A DNA stretch of 64,000 bases from Shewanella sp. UCD-KL21 (GTDB taxonomy: Bacteria; Pseudomonadota; Gammaproteobacteria; Enterobacterales; Shewanellaceae), in assembly GCF_001957135.1 (NCBI RefSeq), contig NZ_MPHK01000003.1, forward strand, positions 235,585 to 299,584, in the 5' to 3' direction. The position numbers and the translations under genes were made by a program. The notes beneath the pieces were generated by a model that saw nothing but the letters and a program-made list of their open reading frames with translations, was not told where the DNA came from and did not search any database. Of this stretch, positions 1 to 10,851 are shown one piece after another; within the stretch, counting starts at the first letter, position 1; each line of letters starts with the position of its first letter.

Positions 1-1
1 G

Positions 2-139
2 TGGGGCGTGTGGGGGGTGTTCTTTGCCATTCCATTAGCGTCACTGGTAAAAGCGGTGATTAATGCTTGGCCTAACAGTAGTAATCAAAGCACCAATTTA
101 GCTTTAGATAAAGAGACTTCGTCTGTTTCAAAATCATAA
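2..139 (+). CDS. C-terminal end of AI-2E/PerM-family permease (partial)
   Basis: Only the last 45 codons are in the window; the reading frame is open at the left edge and stops with TAA. The visible part begins [19 protein letters not shown], a hydrophobic segment like the last membrane helix of AI-2E transporter/PerM-type permeases, followed by a polar Ser/Asn-rich cytoplasmic tail. The assignment rests on the resemblance of this short tail and is tentative. A strong intrinsic terminator follows about 85 bp downstream. Confidence 0.5.
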   Translation, partial: WGVWGVFFAIPLASLVKAVINAWPNSSNQSTNLALDKETSSVSKS

Positions 140-222
140 ATAGCTACTCAGAACCCGTTAAAACAGAGCCAAGCTAGTGCTCTAATTCAACTGGCATATC
201 TGGTATAAATTTAGATTAAACT

Positions 223-258
223 ACAAAAAAGCGAATGACAGTGTCATTCGCTTTTTTA
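223..258 (+). terminator. Intrinsic terminator after the permease gene
   Basis: An inverted repeat (AAAAAAGCGAATGACA and TGTCATTCGCTTTTTT) forms a long GC-containing stem with a very short loop and a T-rich 3' side. A-runs and T-runs flank both arms, so it may also stop minus-strand transcription coming from the DUF2897 gene. Confidence 0.8.
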
Positions 259-345
259 TTTTTCCCCGAATATGTCAGGCTAATTGACCTAGGGCAGAAG
301 CCTGTGGGTCATACTTGATGTATCATAAGGAATTGGAGTCGGTAG

Positions 346-552
346 TTACTTGTCGTTATCAGTTTTATCCGATGGCGCTTGGTCGGTGTTAAGATCTTTT
401 ACTGACTCGTCCTCTGCAGCTTTATCTGTTTTCGTTTTTGGCTCACCAAACTGCGGCATTTTAAATTTAGCGCTATATTTCAAAACCGCTAAATTACTGG
501 CAATAATACCGACGACTAAAATGATAATAAGCCAAACTTCTAAATCGTTCAT
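346..552 (-). CDS. Small single-pass membrane protein, DUF2897 family
   Basis: A 68-residue protein with one N-terminal membrane segment (about residues 6-25, rich in Ile/Val/Leu), a short basic stretch (KYSAKFKMPQFG) and a long charged Lys/Asp/Glu tail. This matches the size and layout of the DUF2897 family found in Shewanella and Vibrio. The family has no established function. It lies 39 bp downstream of kdsB on the same strand and could be co-transcribed with it. The family name is recalled, not searched. Confidence 0.65.
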   Translation of the reverse strand: MNDLEVWLIIILVVGIIASNLAVLKYSAKFKMPQFGEPKTKTDKAAEDESVKDLNTDQAPSDKTDNDK

Positions 553-591
553 GTTAATCCTTAACTGCTGTTTTGACCATTAAGTTGCTGA

Positions 592-1335
592 TTAATCAAC
601 AGCTAAACGTTGTTCACATTTACGGATATCTTCAGGGGTATCGACTTCTGGTGAGTTGAACGCGCTGATGGCGATTTTAATCTTATGGCCATATTCCAGT
701 GCACGTAACTGCTCAAGTTTTTCAAGGTTTTCCAAACGCCCGAGGGGCAATTTAGCAAACGCCTTAACAAATTTACTGGTGTAAGCATAAATGCCGATAT
801 GCTTGTATACCGCGTAATCATCACTGTCATTATCACGGCAAAAAGGAATACGAGAACGTGAAAAGTACAGCGCATTAAACTCGTTATCAAAAACCACTTT
901 GACTTGCATAGGGTCATCAATATCTTTGTCTTTATCAATTTTATAACCTAATGTCGCCATTTCGAATTCGCCTGGGTGGCGCTCAAATAAGCTGATCATT
1001 TGTTCAATTGAAATAGGGTCAATTAACGGTTGATCCCCTTGTACATTAATCACTAAATCATTGTCGTCTAATCCAAGTATATCGATGGCCTCATTGATGC
1101 GATCTGTACCTGAAGCCGCATCAGAGCTGGTCATTACCACTTGACCACCAAAAGACTCAACCGTGTCTTTTATGCGAACATCGTCAGTAGCAACGTAGAT
1201 ATTATCTAACCCTTTAGCGAGTGCCGCGCGTTCACACACATGCTGGATCATTGGTTTGCCGTTAATGTGTGCCAGTGGTTTACCTGGAAAACGACTTGAG
1301 CCATATCTTGCTGGGATTAAAAGAGTAACTTTCAT
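592..1335 (-). CDS. kdsB: CMP-Kdo synthetase (3-deoxy-manno-octulosonate cytidylyltransferase; probably Kdo8N-using)
   Basis: This 247-residue cytoplasmic enzyme couples CTP to the eight-carbon sugar acid used in the inner core of lipopolysaccharide. The N-terminal nucleotide-binding motif [14 protein letters not shown] is clear, followed by the family motifs VYVATDD-like (IYVATDD), NVQGDQPLI and YFSRSRIPF. Length is normal for KdsB. The start used is ATG at 1335; a TTG codon sits immediately before it. In Shewanella oneidensis the homologous enzyme is known to use 8-amino-Kdo (made by KdnA/KdnB), so that substrate is likely here; kdnA/kdnB are not in the window. Confidence 0.93.
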   Translation of the reverse strand: MKVTLLIPARYGSSRFPGKPLAHINGKPMIQHVCERAALAKGLDNIYVATDDVRIKDTVESFGGQVVMTSSDAASGTDRINEAIDILGLDDNDLVINVQGDQPLIDPISIEQMISLFERHPGEFEMATLGYKIDKDKDIDDPMQVKVVFDNEFNALYFSRSRIPFCRDNDSDDYAVYKHIGIYAYTSKFVKAFAKLPLGRLENLEKLEQLRALEYGHKIKIAISAFNSPEVDTPEDIRKCEQRLAVD

Positions 1336-1400
1336 CAATATCCTACTTATCTGAAACGCTAAACAAAGGGGCTACTGAACCCGAATGTAACTTATGCTTT

Positions 1401-1428
1401 ATTATATACAACCAAATAGCTTAGTCAG
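1401..1428 (-). promoter_or_regulatory. Candidate sigma-70 promoter for kdsB
   Basis: On the minus strand CTGACT (1428-1423) and TATAAT (1406-1401) are separated by 16 bp and placed about 65 bp before the kdsB ATG. The same interval contains a 9-bp inverted repeat (CAACCAAAT/ATTTGGTTG at 1409-1438), which lacks a T-tract and may be an operator-like or coincidental hairpin. Confidence 0.45.
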
Positions 1429-1510
1429 CATTTGGTTGTTACCTATTTAGTTTAATCTCTGTAAAGATTATCGAAGCAGCTGAGATGGTTTGCTGGCCAT
1501 ATCAACATTT

Positions 1511-2125
1511 TTACAGCGCATTATTGGCATGCTCACTACTTACAGTGACATCCAAATCTGTCAGTAAGCCGTTATTGATGCCGTAAATCCAGCCGTGAAT
1601 AGCAATTTCTTGGCCTCGGTCCCATGCATCTTGCACGATAGAGGTGCTGGTGACATTGGCAACTTGTTCGATGACGTTTAACTCACACAGGCGATCAAAA
1701 CGTTGCTGCTGTTCAAGTTGCTCTAAATCGTTACTGTGAATTCGGTAAATATCACGAATATGACCAAGCCAATTATCAATTAAACCTAAACGCTCTTTGC
1801 TCATCGCCGCTTTTACGCCGCCACAACCATAATGGCCCACGACCATAATATGTTTTACTTTGAGCACTTCTACTGCGTATTGAATAACCGATAAGCAATT
1901 AAGGTCGGTATGGATCACCATATTAGCAATATTGCGGTGCACAAATACTTCGCCAGGCATCAAGTCGATAATTTGATTTGAAGGTACCCGGCTATCAGAG
2001 CAACCGATCCATAAATACTCAGGATTTTGCTGTTGGGCAAGCTGCGCAAAAAAATCAGGATCTTCCTTACTAATGCGTTCAGCCCAACGGCGGTTATTGT
2101 CAAAAAGAGGCTTTAATAATTTCAT
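1511..2125 (-). CDS. can: Beta-class carbonic anhydrase
   Basis: A 204-residue cytoplasmic zinc enzyme interconverting CO2 and bicarbonate. The zinc-ligand and dyad motif CSDSRVPSNQ places Cys42, Asp44 and Arg46 at the same numbering as E. coli Can, and the second metal motif GHYGCGGVKAA gives the His and Cys ligands. The C-terminal HGWIYGINNGLL is typical of the family. It lies alone between kdsB and the hydrolase-fold gene, all on the minus strand, with gaps of more than 150 bp on both sides, so it is probably a monocistronic unit. Confidence 0.93.
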   Translation of the reverse strand: MKLLKPLFDNNRRWAERISKEDPDFFAQLAQQQNPEYLWIGCSDSRVPSNQIIDLMPGEVFVHRNIANMVIHTDLNCLSVIQYAVEVLKVKHIMVVGHYGCGGVKAAMSKERLGLIDNWLGHIRDIYRIHSNDLEQLEQQQRFDRLCELNVIEQVANVTSTSIVQDAWDRGQEIAIHGWIYGINNGLLTDLDVTVSSEHANNAL

Positions 2126-2316
2126 TTATGCTTTATAACCATTTTTAAGTTTACTCGGACAAACAGGAGTACTGGTTGCATTATCAATTTTCAACAGTAT
2201 ATCAGTATATTTGCAATATGCTGTTTAATCGAACTAAGGTGATGAAAATACGTAATTATTATAATTTCTAATCAAGTAGTACAGTTTATTAGCAGCAACA
2301 TTTGTTGTTTTAGGCT

Positions 2317-3123
2317 TTATAAAAAAGCGTGTAAAAGCTGGTTAAATTCGTCTGCTTGTTCTTGATTACACATGTGGCCAGCGTTACTGATCTGCAGCTG
2401 TTTACTGGCGCTAATACAGTCTTGCATTAAATAGGCTTCAAGCGGGGTGCGCAATTTATTTTGTGAACCAATGAGAATTAAGCATGGCAGGGTGAATTGC
2501 TCTGCTAATTCTAAGCTGTCACGTTTATAAAATACTAACGGCGCAAACAAGCTAAGTTGTTCAATGCGTTGAGCTGATAACCCCATCAATTGTTGGTTAA
2601 AGTTAGCCATTAATGCTTGAGAATCAGCTGTTTCAGCAAAAAACTGGCTGCTTATCGTATCGGCGAGTGTTTCACTGCATTGTTTAGCTGCGCAAAGCTC
2701 ATCAATCCATAATTGGTATTTAGCACTGTTAACCTGTGGTTCAAAGCCAATAAAACTGTTGGCTAGGACTAATTTTGAAATGGTTTTAGGATGGGCTAAG
2801 ACCATTTCTGCTGCAATGGCGCCGCCGCAGCCATTACCAATAACCATACACTGATCAATATTTAAATGGGCTAATAAGGATAAGCAATGATGAGCGATAG
2901 TGACTAAAGATGTGGTGCCATGAGGTAATGCACCTGATTGACCGTGAGCCCATAAATCAACCGCAATACAGCGATGAGATTGGCTAAATAATTCTATTTG
3001 CGGCTGCCATTGCTGGCTATCACTGAGGAAGCCATGGATAAATAAGATGACAGGACCTTGGCCTTGATCAATAAAATGTAGCGGCTGTTCATTAATAGCA
3101 AAGGTCTGGCTTTGATTAGGCAT
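2317..3123 (-). CDS. Alpha/beta-hydrolase fold protein lacking the serine nucleophile
   Basis: A 268-residue protein with the standard alpha/beta-hydrolase order: oxyanion motif LFIHGFLSDSQQW, nucleophile elbow, cap region and C-terminal histidine (ISNAGHMCNQEQ). At the elbow, where relatives have G-H-S-M-G-G, it reads G-N-G-C-G-G, so the catalytic serine is glycine (with a cysteine one residue later). The position of the usual catalytic acid (G-x-x-D-x-x-x-P) reads GSQNKLRTP, with Asn. The histidine is kept. It may be a non-catalytic binding protein or use a different residue. ATG at 3123 is preferred over an upstream TTG at 3135. Function unknown. Confidence 0.75.
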   Translation of the reverse strand: MPNQSQTFAINEQPLHFIDQGQGPVILFIHGFLSDSQQWQPQIELFSQSHRCIAVDLWAHGQSGALPHGTTSLVTIAHHCLSLLAHLNIDQCMVIGNGCGGAIAAEMVLAHPKTISKLVLANSFIGFEPQVNSAKYQLWIDELCAAKQCSETLADTISSQFFAETADSQALMANFNQQLMGLSAQRIEQLSLFAPLVFYKRDSLELAEQFTLPCLILIGSQNKLRTPLEAYLMQDCISASKQLQISNAGHMCNQEQADEFNQLLHAFL

Positions 3124-3232
3124 GAATGGTCTCAATAAAGGTTAACAATATAAAAATAATCTGCGGATACAAGGATAAACTTATCAGATCTAGTGTTTGA
3201 TACTGATTTAATCGGCTTAAAATACCTAAAAA

Positions 3233-5393
<2,161 letters not shown>

Positions 5394-5447
5394 TTTTGTT
5401 TGATTTCCCAGTATGGTGGTGTAATGGTCATTATGTTGCTGCTAACT

Positions 5448-5957
5448 TTATAATTCAACGGTAAATATAACGTCTTTCCCAGCAATTACTGCGCCTTGGG
5501 CTTTATCTAAATATTGCACATCTTCCATGTTAGCAAGCACAACAGGGGTTAATAGGCTTTCAACTTGATCGGTTAGATAGTCTAAATCAAATTCTAAAAT
5601 GGGTTCGCCGACTTTAACTTGTTGGCCTTCTTCAGCGAGTCGTTTAAAGCCATTACCGCGCAATTCGACCGTGCCGACCCCAAAATGCACAAATAGCTCG
5701 AGTCCTTGGGGTGACTCAATACTGAATGCGTGGTTTGTTTCAAAAATTTTACCTATGGTGCCGTCAATCGGCGCGAGGATGAGTTTTCCCGTTGGGTTAA
5801 TCGCAAGACCATCACCGACGATTTTTTCGGCAAAAACTACATCTGGTACTTTCTCGATATCAACTAGCTCGCCAGAAATTGGCGCGTAGACTTTGATCCC
5901 ACCGGTTAAGGTCGGTTGTCCTGATATTAATCTGCGTATACGGCTTAAAAATCCCAT
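5448..5957 (-). CDS. crr: PTS glucose-type IIA component (EIIA-Glc)
   Basis: A 169-residue cytoplasmic phosphocarrier. It accepts phosphate from HPr and passes it to sugar-specific IIB domains, and it is the regulatory IIA that controls adenylate cyclase and non-PTS permeases in enteric bacteria. The phosphorylated histidine lies in LFVHFGVGTVELRG, with the second active-site histidine in NHAFSIES. Residues about 20-40 (VYAPISGELVDIEKVPD) match the family. It is the last gene of ptsH-ptsI-crr, 74 bp after ptsI. No sugar-specific IIBC gene is in the window, so the regulatory role may be at least as important as transport. Confidence 0.95.
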   Translation of the reverse strand: MGFLSRIRRLISGQPTLTGGIKVYAPISGELVDIEKVPDVVFAEKIVGDGLAINPTGKLILAPIDGTIGKIFETNHAFSIESPQGLELFVHFGVGTVELRGNGFKRLAEEGQQVKVGEPILEFDLDYLTDQVESLLTPVVLANMEDVQYLDKAQGAVIAGKDVIFTVEL

Positions 5958-6031
5958 TACATGCAGCCTCTTTTATTATGATTATTTCGATGTTTAAAAT
6001 AGTTAACGATGACACATCGCTATCGTTGTTA

Positions 6032-7726
6032 TTAATTTAATAATTCGTTGAGCTGGTCAATATGACTTAAGGTTAATGCTTGCTGAGCTTGTTGAGTAAA
6101 CTGGGCGTAATTGCCATTACATATGGTGGCTTTGACATCCAATAAACTGGCGCTGTTAACGCTTAACTCATCAATCCCTAAACCCACCAGTAAGCTGATG
6201 AGTTTGGGCTCGCTGGCCAATTCTCCGCACAAGCAGACTTTGGTTTGATGCGCTTTACATTCATCAACCGCCATTTTGATAAATTTGATCATTGCAGGTG
6301 ATACGGGGGGATAATCCTTAACCAGCTCTGGGTTACCTCGATCTGCAGCAAGGGTATATTGGGTTAAATCATTACTACCAATACTGATAAAGTCTAACTG
6401 AGGTAATAGGTGGGGTAAATTTAATATTGCAGCAGGTGTTTCAACCATAATGCCGATATTGATCTCACCAAAGCCTTTTTCCTCTTCAATTAATTGCTGC
6501 TTACACCAGTCAATAATTTCAAATGCTTGCTCTAATTCTTCTATTTGATTGACCATAGGAAATAATAGCCGAACTCGGCCATGGTTAGCGGCCCGTAGCA
6601 CGGCTTTAATTTGCGTACTAAATAGCGATCTGTGCTGCAAACTGTAGCGGATCCCTCGAACGCCCAGTGCTGGGTTGTCTTCATAATCTTGACTTAGGCA
6701 GGGGATTTCTTTGTCTGCGCCAATATCGAAGGTACGTATGGTCAGTACCTTGCCATTTAAGCTATGCAGCGCATCGCAGTATAAATGAAACTGTTGTTTT
6801 TCATCGGGGACGCTATCCACTTGCATGAGTAAAAACTCGGTGCGGAATAAACCTATGCCCGCAGCGCCCGCATCTTGTATTTGGCTAACATCATTTAAAC
6901 TACTGACATTGGCGAGTAAGCACACCGGATGGCCATCTTGGGTGATACTGTCTTGGTCGATATATTGTTTTAGTGCTTGACGACGCTGGATTTCTTGAGC
7001 TGACTTTAACTGTAATTGTTGGCTAATAGCGTCAGTAGGATTAATGTGTAATTCACCACTAATGCCATCTAAAATAAGCGGGCTACCATCATTTATATTG
7101 AAATTGTCAAACTGACAACTGAGCAGTGCTGGAATACCGGCCGCCTTGGCTAAAATAGCCGTATGGCTGGTAAGCCCCCCGGTTTTGAGCACTATGCCTT
7201 TGATTTTGTTTAACGGAATTGTTGCAAATTCAGCTGGGGTGAGGTCTTCAGCCAGTAAAATGGCATTTTCAGTTAACTTAGACACGTCCCACAGCAAGGT
7301 ACCATTTACCGCAGCCATCAGCCTTTTGCCTAAGCAAATAACATCATTGCTGCGATTCGCCATATAAGGATCGTCTAGCTGAGCCAGTTCATCGGCATGT
7401 TGAGCAAATACCCGTTCAATTGAGACTTCTGCTGAAAAACGAAATCGAGTGATGTATTTTTCCAGTTCAGCGGCTAAATCATCATCTTGCAGTAACATGA
7501 TGTCAGCATCGATGAGGTTAAAATGCTCACTGTCTGCGGTAAGGTGTTGCTGACAATCAGTTAAATATTGGCTTAGGAAGATAATCGCTTTGGAGACTTT
7601 TTCACATTCTTGAGCAATTTGAGCGACAGGCAGGAGTCTATAGTCCACTTTTGAGTGGTGCAGATTAATATGAATAGCTTTACCAAATGCTATTCCTGGA
7701 GACACTACAATACCTGATACCGCCAT
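6032..7726 (-). CDS. ptsI: PTS enzyme I (phosphoenolpyruvate-protein phosphotransferase)
   Basis: A 564-residue enzyme that moves phosphate from PEP to HPr. The N-terminal domain carries the phosphohistidine motif GGLTSHTAILAKAAGIPALL (His about residue 189); the PEP-binding TIM-barrel half shows GIGLFRTEFLLM, DIGADKEIPCL, NPALGVRGIRY, GIMVETPAA and the catalytic-cysteine motif CLCGELASEP. Length is close to the usual 570-575. It lies 25 bp downstream of ptsH and before crr, the standard pts operon order. Confidence 0.96.
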   Translation of the reverse strand: MAVSGIVVSPGIAFGKAIHINLHHSKVDYRLLPVAQIAQECEKVSKAIIFLSQYLTDCQQHLTADSEHFNLIDADIMLLQDDDLAAELEKYITRFRFSAEVSIERVFAQHADELAQLDDPYMANRSNDVICLGKRLMAAVNGTLLWDVSKLTENAILLAEDLTPAEFATIPLNKIKGIVLKTGGLTSHTAILAKAAGIPALLSCQFDNFNINDGSPLILDGISGELHINPTDAISQQLQLKSAQEIQRRQALKQYIDQDSITQDGHPVCLLANVSSLNDVSQIQDAGAAGIGLFRTEFLLMQVDSVPDEKQQFHLYCDALHSLNGKVLTIRTFDIGADKEIPCLSQDYEDNPALGVRGIRYSLQHRSLFSTQIKAVLRAANHGRVRLLFPMVNQIEELEQAFEIIDWCKQQLIEEEKGFGEINIGIMVETPAAILNLPHLLPQLDFISIGSNDLTQYTLAADRGNPELVKDYPPVSPAMIKFIKMAVDECKAHQTKVCLCGELASEPKLISLLVGLGIDELSVNSASLLDVKATICNGNYAQFTQQAQQALTLSHIDQLNELLN

Positions 7727-7751
7727 ATGACTTCCTGTAAATGTTATCCTA

Positions 7752-8024
7752 CTAACTTAAGGTGATGAGTAATTCTGACACAGTCTCAACGGCTTCTTCT
7801 GCCTTTTCCCCTTCGGCAAAGACCTTAACTGATTGACCTAAATATAATCCTAAGGTTTGTAATTTAAACAAACTTTTGGCACTGGCCTGTTTACCATTAC
7901 ATTCGACAATGACATCACAGTCAAAGGTTTTTGCCGCTTTTACTAATAAAGCTGCAGGTCGAGTATGAATGCCATGGGGAGCGATAATGGTAACGGTTTT
8001 TTCATAATAGATTCTATCGGACAT
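7752..8024 (-). CDS. ptsH: HPr phosphocarrier protein
   Basis: A 90-residue phosphocarrier. The phosphorylation site is in HGIHTRPAALLVKAAKTF (His at about residue 21), and the regulatory-serine region reads KSLFKLQTLGL. It transfers phosphate from enzyme I to EIIA. It is the first gene of the pts operon. A perfect 11-bp inverted repeat ends about 42 bp before its start codon. Confidence 0.96.
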   Translation of the reverse strand: MSDRIYYEKTVTIIAPHGIHTRPAALLVKAAKTFDCDVIVECNGKQASAKSLFKLQTLGLYLGQSVKVFAEGEKAEEAVETVSELLITLS

Positions 8025-8065
8025 TGAAGTTACGCTCTTAGCATTAATAATACAAATGATAATAA

Positions 8066-8098
8066 CGTAAACCCGCCAAGGCTAATAGCGGGTTTACG
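8066..8098 (-). terminator. Hairpin between the chemoreceptor gene and ptsH
   Basis: CGTAAACCCGC and GCGGGTTTACG form a perfect 11-bp stem with an 11-nt loop, located 30 bp past the chemoreceptor stop codon. There is no long T-tract on the minus strand, so it is a weak terminator candidate or a 3'-stabilising structure. Confidence 0.5.
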
Positions 8099-8127
8099 AT
8101 TTTATTAAGACTTAAATCAACAAATTA

Positions 8128-9774
8128 TTAGGTCTTAAACTGACTTAAGGTTTGAGTCACATGTTGACTGATGTGCTGTAATGACTGCGCAGCTTGGCTA
8201 TTAGTTTCATTGGTCTTTACTGCAACCTCAGTAAGCTCTGAAATAGTACTAATGTTGCGGCTAATTTCGGCGGTGACATGGGACTGCTCTTCGGTAGCAC
8301 TGGCAAGCTGCGAGTTCATATCACTGATACTGGCAATCACGGTTAAGATTTCTGTCATCGCTTGTTGCGATTGGATCGCTTTAGTTTGTAATTGCTCAGA
8401 TTGCTGCTGGGTTTCAGTATTACTTTTGATGACATGTTCAACGCCATTGTGGATCTGAGTAATAATTTTATTAATTTCATTTGTAGAGGCTTGGGTGCGG
8501 GTGGCAAGGGCGCGAACTTCATCGGCAACGACAGCAAAACCGCGCCCATTTTCACCGGCCCGCGCCGCTTCAATGGCTGCGTTTAATGCTAATAAATTGG
8601 TTTGATCTGCAATGGCGCCAATGGTGTCTAAAATGCTGCTGATCTCAACTGAAGATTTACCTAACTCATGAGTAACGCTTTCTGCATTTTTAAGTTCAGT
8701 CACCAGTATTTCAGTTTCATTTACCGTTTGCTGCATAAACTGCTGAGACTGCTGCGCTTGTTGTTTAACGTTGTTGGCACCATCTGCAGCTTGATAGGTG
8801 TTTTGCGCCATATCATTGGTGGTGGCTAACATTTGATTAACGGCAGTGGCAACACTTTGGGTTTCACTGTGGATGAGCTCAGCGCTTTGGTTGGACTCTT
8901 CCACGGCGACCAGTAACTGCTGCGCATCGGTATCTAGCTCAGTACCTAAGGGTTTTAAGTTGGCCACCATAGTTGAAATTTTTTCGACAAATGCATTAAA
9001 GGCATCGGCCATTTTGGCCACTTCGTCATTACCACTATTATCTAAGCGTTTAGATAAATCACCTTCACCTTTAGCAATATCTTCCATAGCTGCAATGGCT
9101 GCATTAATCGGTGAAGTGATTGATACATTAAGCAATAAAAAGAAGCCGAAAATTGGAATAGAGATTAACAACATAATAATCAAATAATTAATAAGCACAC
9201 TGCCCATACTCTCATTAACATCGGCGGCGCTTGCTTGCGCGATAATGGTCCAGCCCCATTGCGGATAAAAATGCGCTTCAGCCAAAATGGTTTCAACTTT
9301 ACTAGAATATCCTTCACTGCCTTGATAATCCAAATGGGCAGTAATGTTTGTTTTAGCTTCAGTTATTAACGTCACAAAGGGCTGGCTGCCATCAGCTGCA
9401 ATAAATGATTCTGCGCTGCGGCCCAAATTTGAGTCGTTAGCTGGAAAGCTGATCACGCGGCCTTCTTGGTTGAATACAATATAGGCATCATCTGTCAGGT
9501 AGCGGATATCATTGATAATTGAGAGTGCTTGCTCGGCTAATTTTTGATGTTCATTAGTGTCATTATCAACAGTTAGCTTGTTGGCGCTCAGTGCATCAAG
9601 CATCGATACAGCCGTGGAAACTTGTGCATCAAGTTGTAGATGTTTTTGCTTTAATAAATTGTTGTACTGCTCATTAATCGAGAAGCTGGCAAAAATGACA
9701 GTACCAACAGCTGCTAGGCCTAGCATTATAAAAAGGCGTTTTAAAATTGTTAATTGCCGTAGAAAGGAAATCAT
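8128..9774 (-). CDS. Methyl-accepting chemotaxis protein with periplasmic Cache domain
   Basis: A 548-residue inner-membrane receptor. A first membrane helix (about residues 13-30) is followed by a periplasmic sensor domain (about 35-185) with single-Cache features ([17 protein letters not shown] and the terminal [11 protein letters not shown]), a second helix (about 193-215), a HAMP domain ([25 protein letters not shown]) and the coiled-coil signalling region with the highly conserved hairpin tip [21 protein letters not shown]. It signals through CheW/CheA to the flagellar motor. The ligand is unknown; single-Cache receptors often bind small organic acids. Transcribed divergently from the CheX-like DUF3334 gene. 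Confidence 0.92.
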   Translation of the reverse strand: MISFLRQLTILKRLFIMLGLAAVGTVIFASFSINEQYNNLLKQKHLQLDAQVSTAVSMLDALSANKLTVDNDTNEHQKLAEQALSIINDIRYLTDDAYIVFNQEGRVISFPANDSNLGRSAESFIAADGSQPFVTLITEAKTNITAHLDYQGSEGYSSKVETILAEAHFYPQWGWTIIAQASAADVNESMGSVLINYLIIMLLISIPIFGFFLLLNVSITSPINAAIAAMEDIAKGEGDLSKRLDNSGNDEVAKMADAFNAFVEKISTMVANLKPLGTELDTDAQQLLVAVEESNQSAELIHSETQSVATAVNQMLATTNDMAQNTYQAADGANNVKQQAQQSQQFMQQTVNETEILVTELKNAESVTHELGKSSVEISSILDTIGAIADQTNLLALNAAIEAARAGENGRGFAVVADEVRALATRTQASTNEINKIITQIHNGVEHVIKSNTETQQQSEQLQTKAIQSQQAMTEILTVIASISDMNSQLASATEEQSHVTAEISRNISTISELTEVAVKTNETNSQAAQSLQHISQHVTQTLSQFKT

Positions 9775-10064
9775 TTTTGACCTTATGTATTTAGGTAAAC
9801 ATTTATTAGCAAAATATTGTCATAAATTGTTATATAAATAACAAATTATGTAGTTTTTTGTGAGCTAATGACGGTTTTGTACAAAATGATACATTACTAG
9901 CTGGGGGAAAGTTTAATTATATTGATCTAAACCATTAAAAATATTTGCTTTTATTGAGCATTTGTTGGTGTGGGTATTTATTTTTGCTAATGAAATGTTT
10001 TAACTTTGATTTGTTGAGCGATAAGCCTAAAATGAAGCAATTGTAAAACAAGGAAAACATTGTT

Positions 10065-10763
10065 ATGAATTCTCTACAAGTCGTTACTACTGATGATATT
10101 TTACTCAAGCTATGTCACTCAGTAACCCATGTACTTTCAAGCACCAGCGACAGTCAAGTGACGCATGCCGGTATGGTGCAAAACATCACTCGCACCTGTT
10201 TAAAGCCAGATCTTGGTTGTTTCTCTATATTTGATGGTGGTTTTTCTGGCTTAGTGGTGATCAATTTCACCAAAGAAGCGGCCATAGAAATTTACCGTCG
10301 CTACATGCTTAACATGGGAATGCCGGAATCTGAACTAGCCATTTCACATACATCTGATGATGTTGCCAATGTGATGGGCGAATTAATGAATCAAATTCTG
10401 GGTAATTTCATTAAAACCATTTCTAAGGAATTACAAACCTCTATCAGTCAAAGCCAGCCTAAAATGTTGACTATCAATAAAGAGCTGACTATATCAATCG
10501 ATACCAATTTAGATGAGGCCGTTTCTCGAAGAGTGACCTTTAGAACGGCAGATAATCATATCTTTTATCTTGAATTTGCCATGGATAAAACGGAGTTTAT
10601 CAAACTTAAAGAGTTTGCCATGGATGAAGATATAGACCCTGATGCTTTAATTGAAAGCCATGGCAATCGTGCTAATAAGCAGGCTGGTCATTTGGCTGCG
10701 ACAAGTGCGGCAGTTGCTGTTACTAATGAAGCTGATGATCTGCTAACTGAATTAGGTTTATAA
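10065..10763 (+). CDS. DUF3334 protein, CheX-like fold
   Basis: A 232-residue soluble protein. Its middle part (FDGGFSGLVVINFTKEAA, then DDVANVMGELMNQILGNFI) resembles the CheX/CheC phosphatase-like fold, in which an E-x-x-N helix (here GELMNQILGN) is the key feature, though the exact catalytic pair cannot be confirmed. The rest matches the DUF3334 family as I recall it from Shewanella and Vibrio. A chemotaxis-linked or phosphatase role is inferred from the fold and from the divergent chemoreceptor gene 290 bp away. Start ATG at 10065 is preceded by AAGGAAAAC. Confidence 0.65.
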   Translation: MNSLQVVTTDDILLKLCHSVTHVLSSTSDSQVTHAGMVQNITRTCLKPDLGCFSIFDGGFSGLVVINFTKEAAIEIYRRYMLNMGMPESELAISHTSDDVANVMGELMNQILGNFIKTISKELQTSISQSQPKMLTINKELTISIDTNLDEAVSRRVTFRTADNHIFYLEFAMDKTEFIKLKEFAMDEDIDPDALIESHGNRANKQAGHLAATSAAVAVTNEADDLLTELGL

Positions 10764-10851
10764 AAGTAATTAAACGGTGATTGTTAATGTCATTTTAGGT
10801 ATAAACAATAACAGAGTACCTAAAAAACTATAATAAAGGCGTGATGCGAAT

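Noticed and set aside
2248..2258. AATACGTAATT resembling the alpha-glucan operator
   Set aside because: Only half of the palindrome matches and it lies between housekeeping genes.
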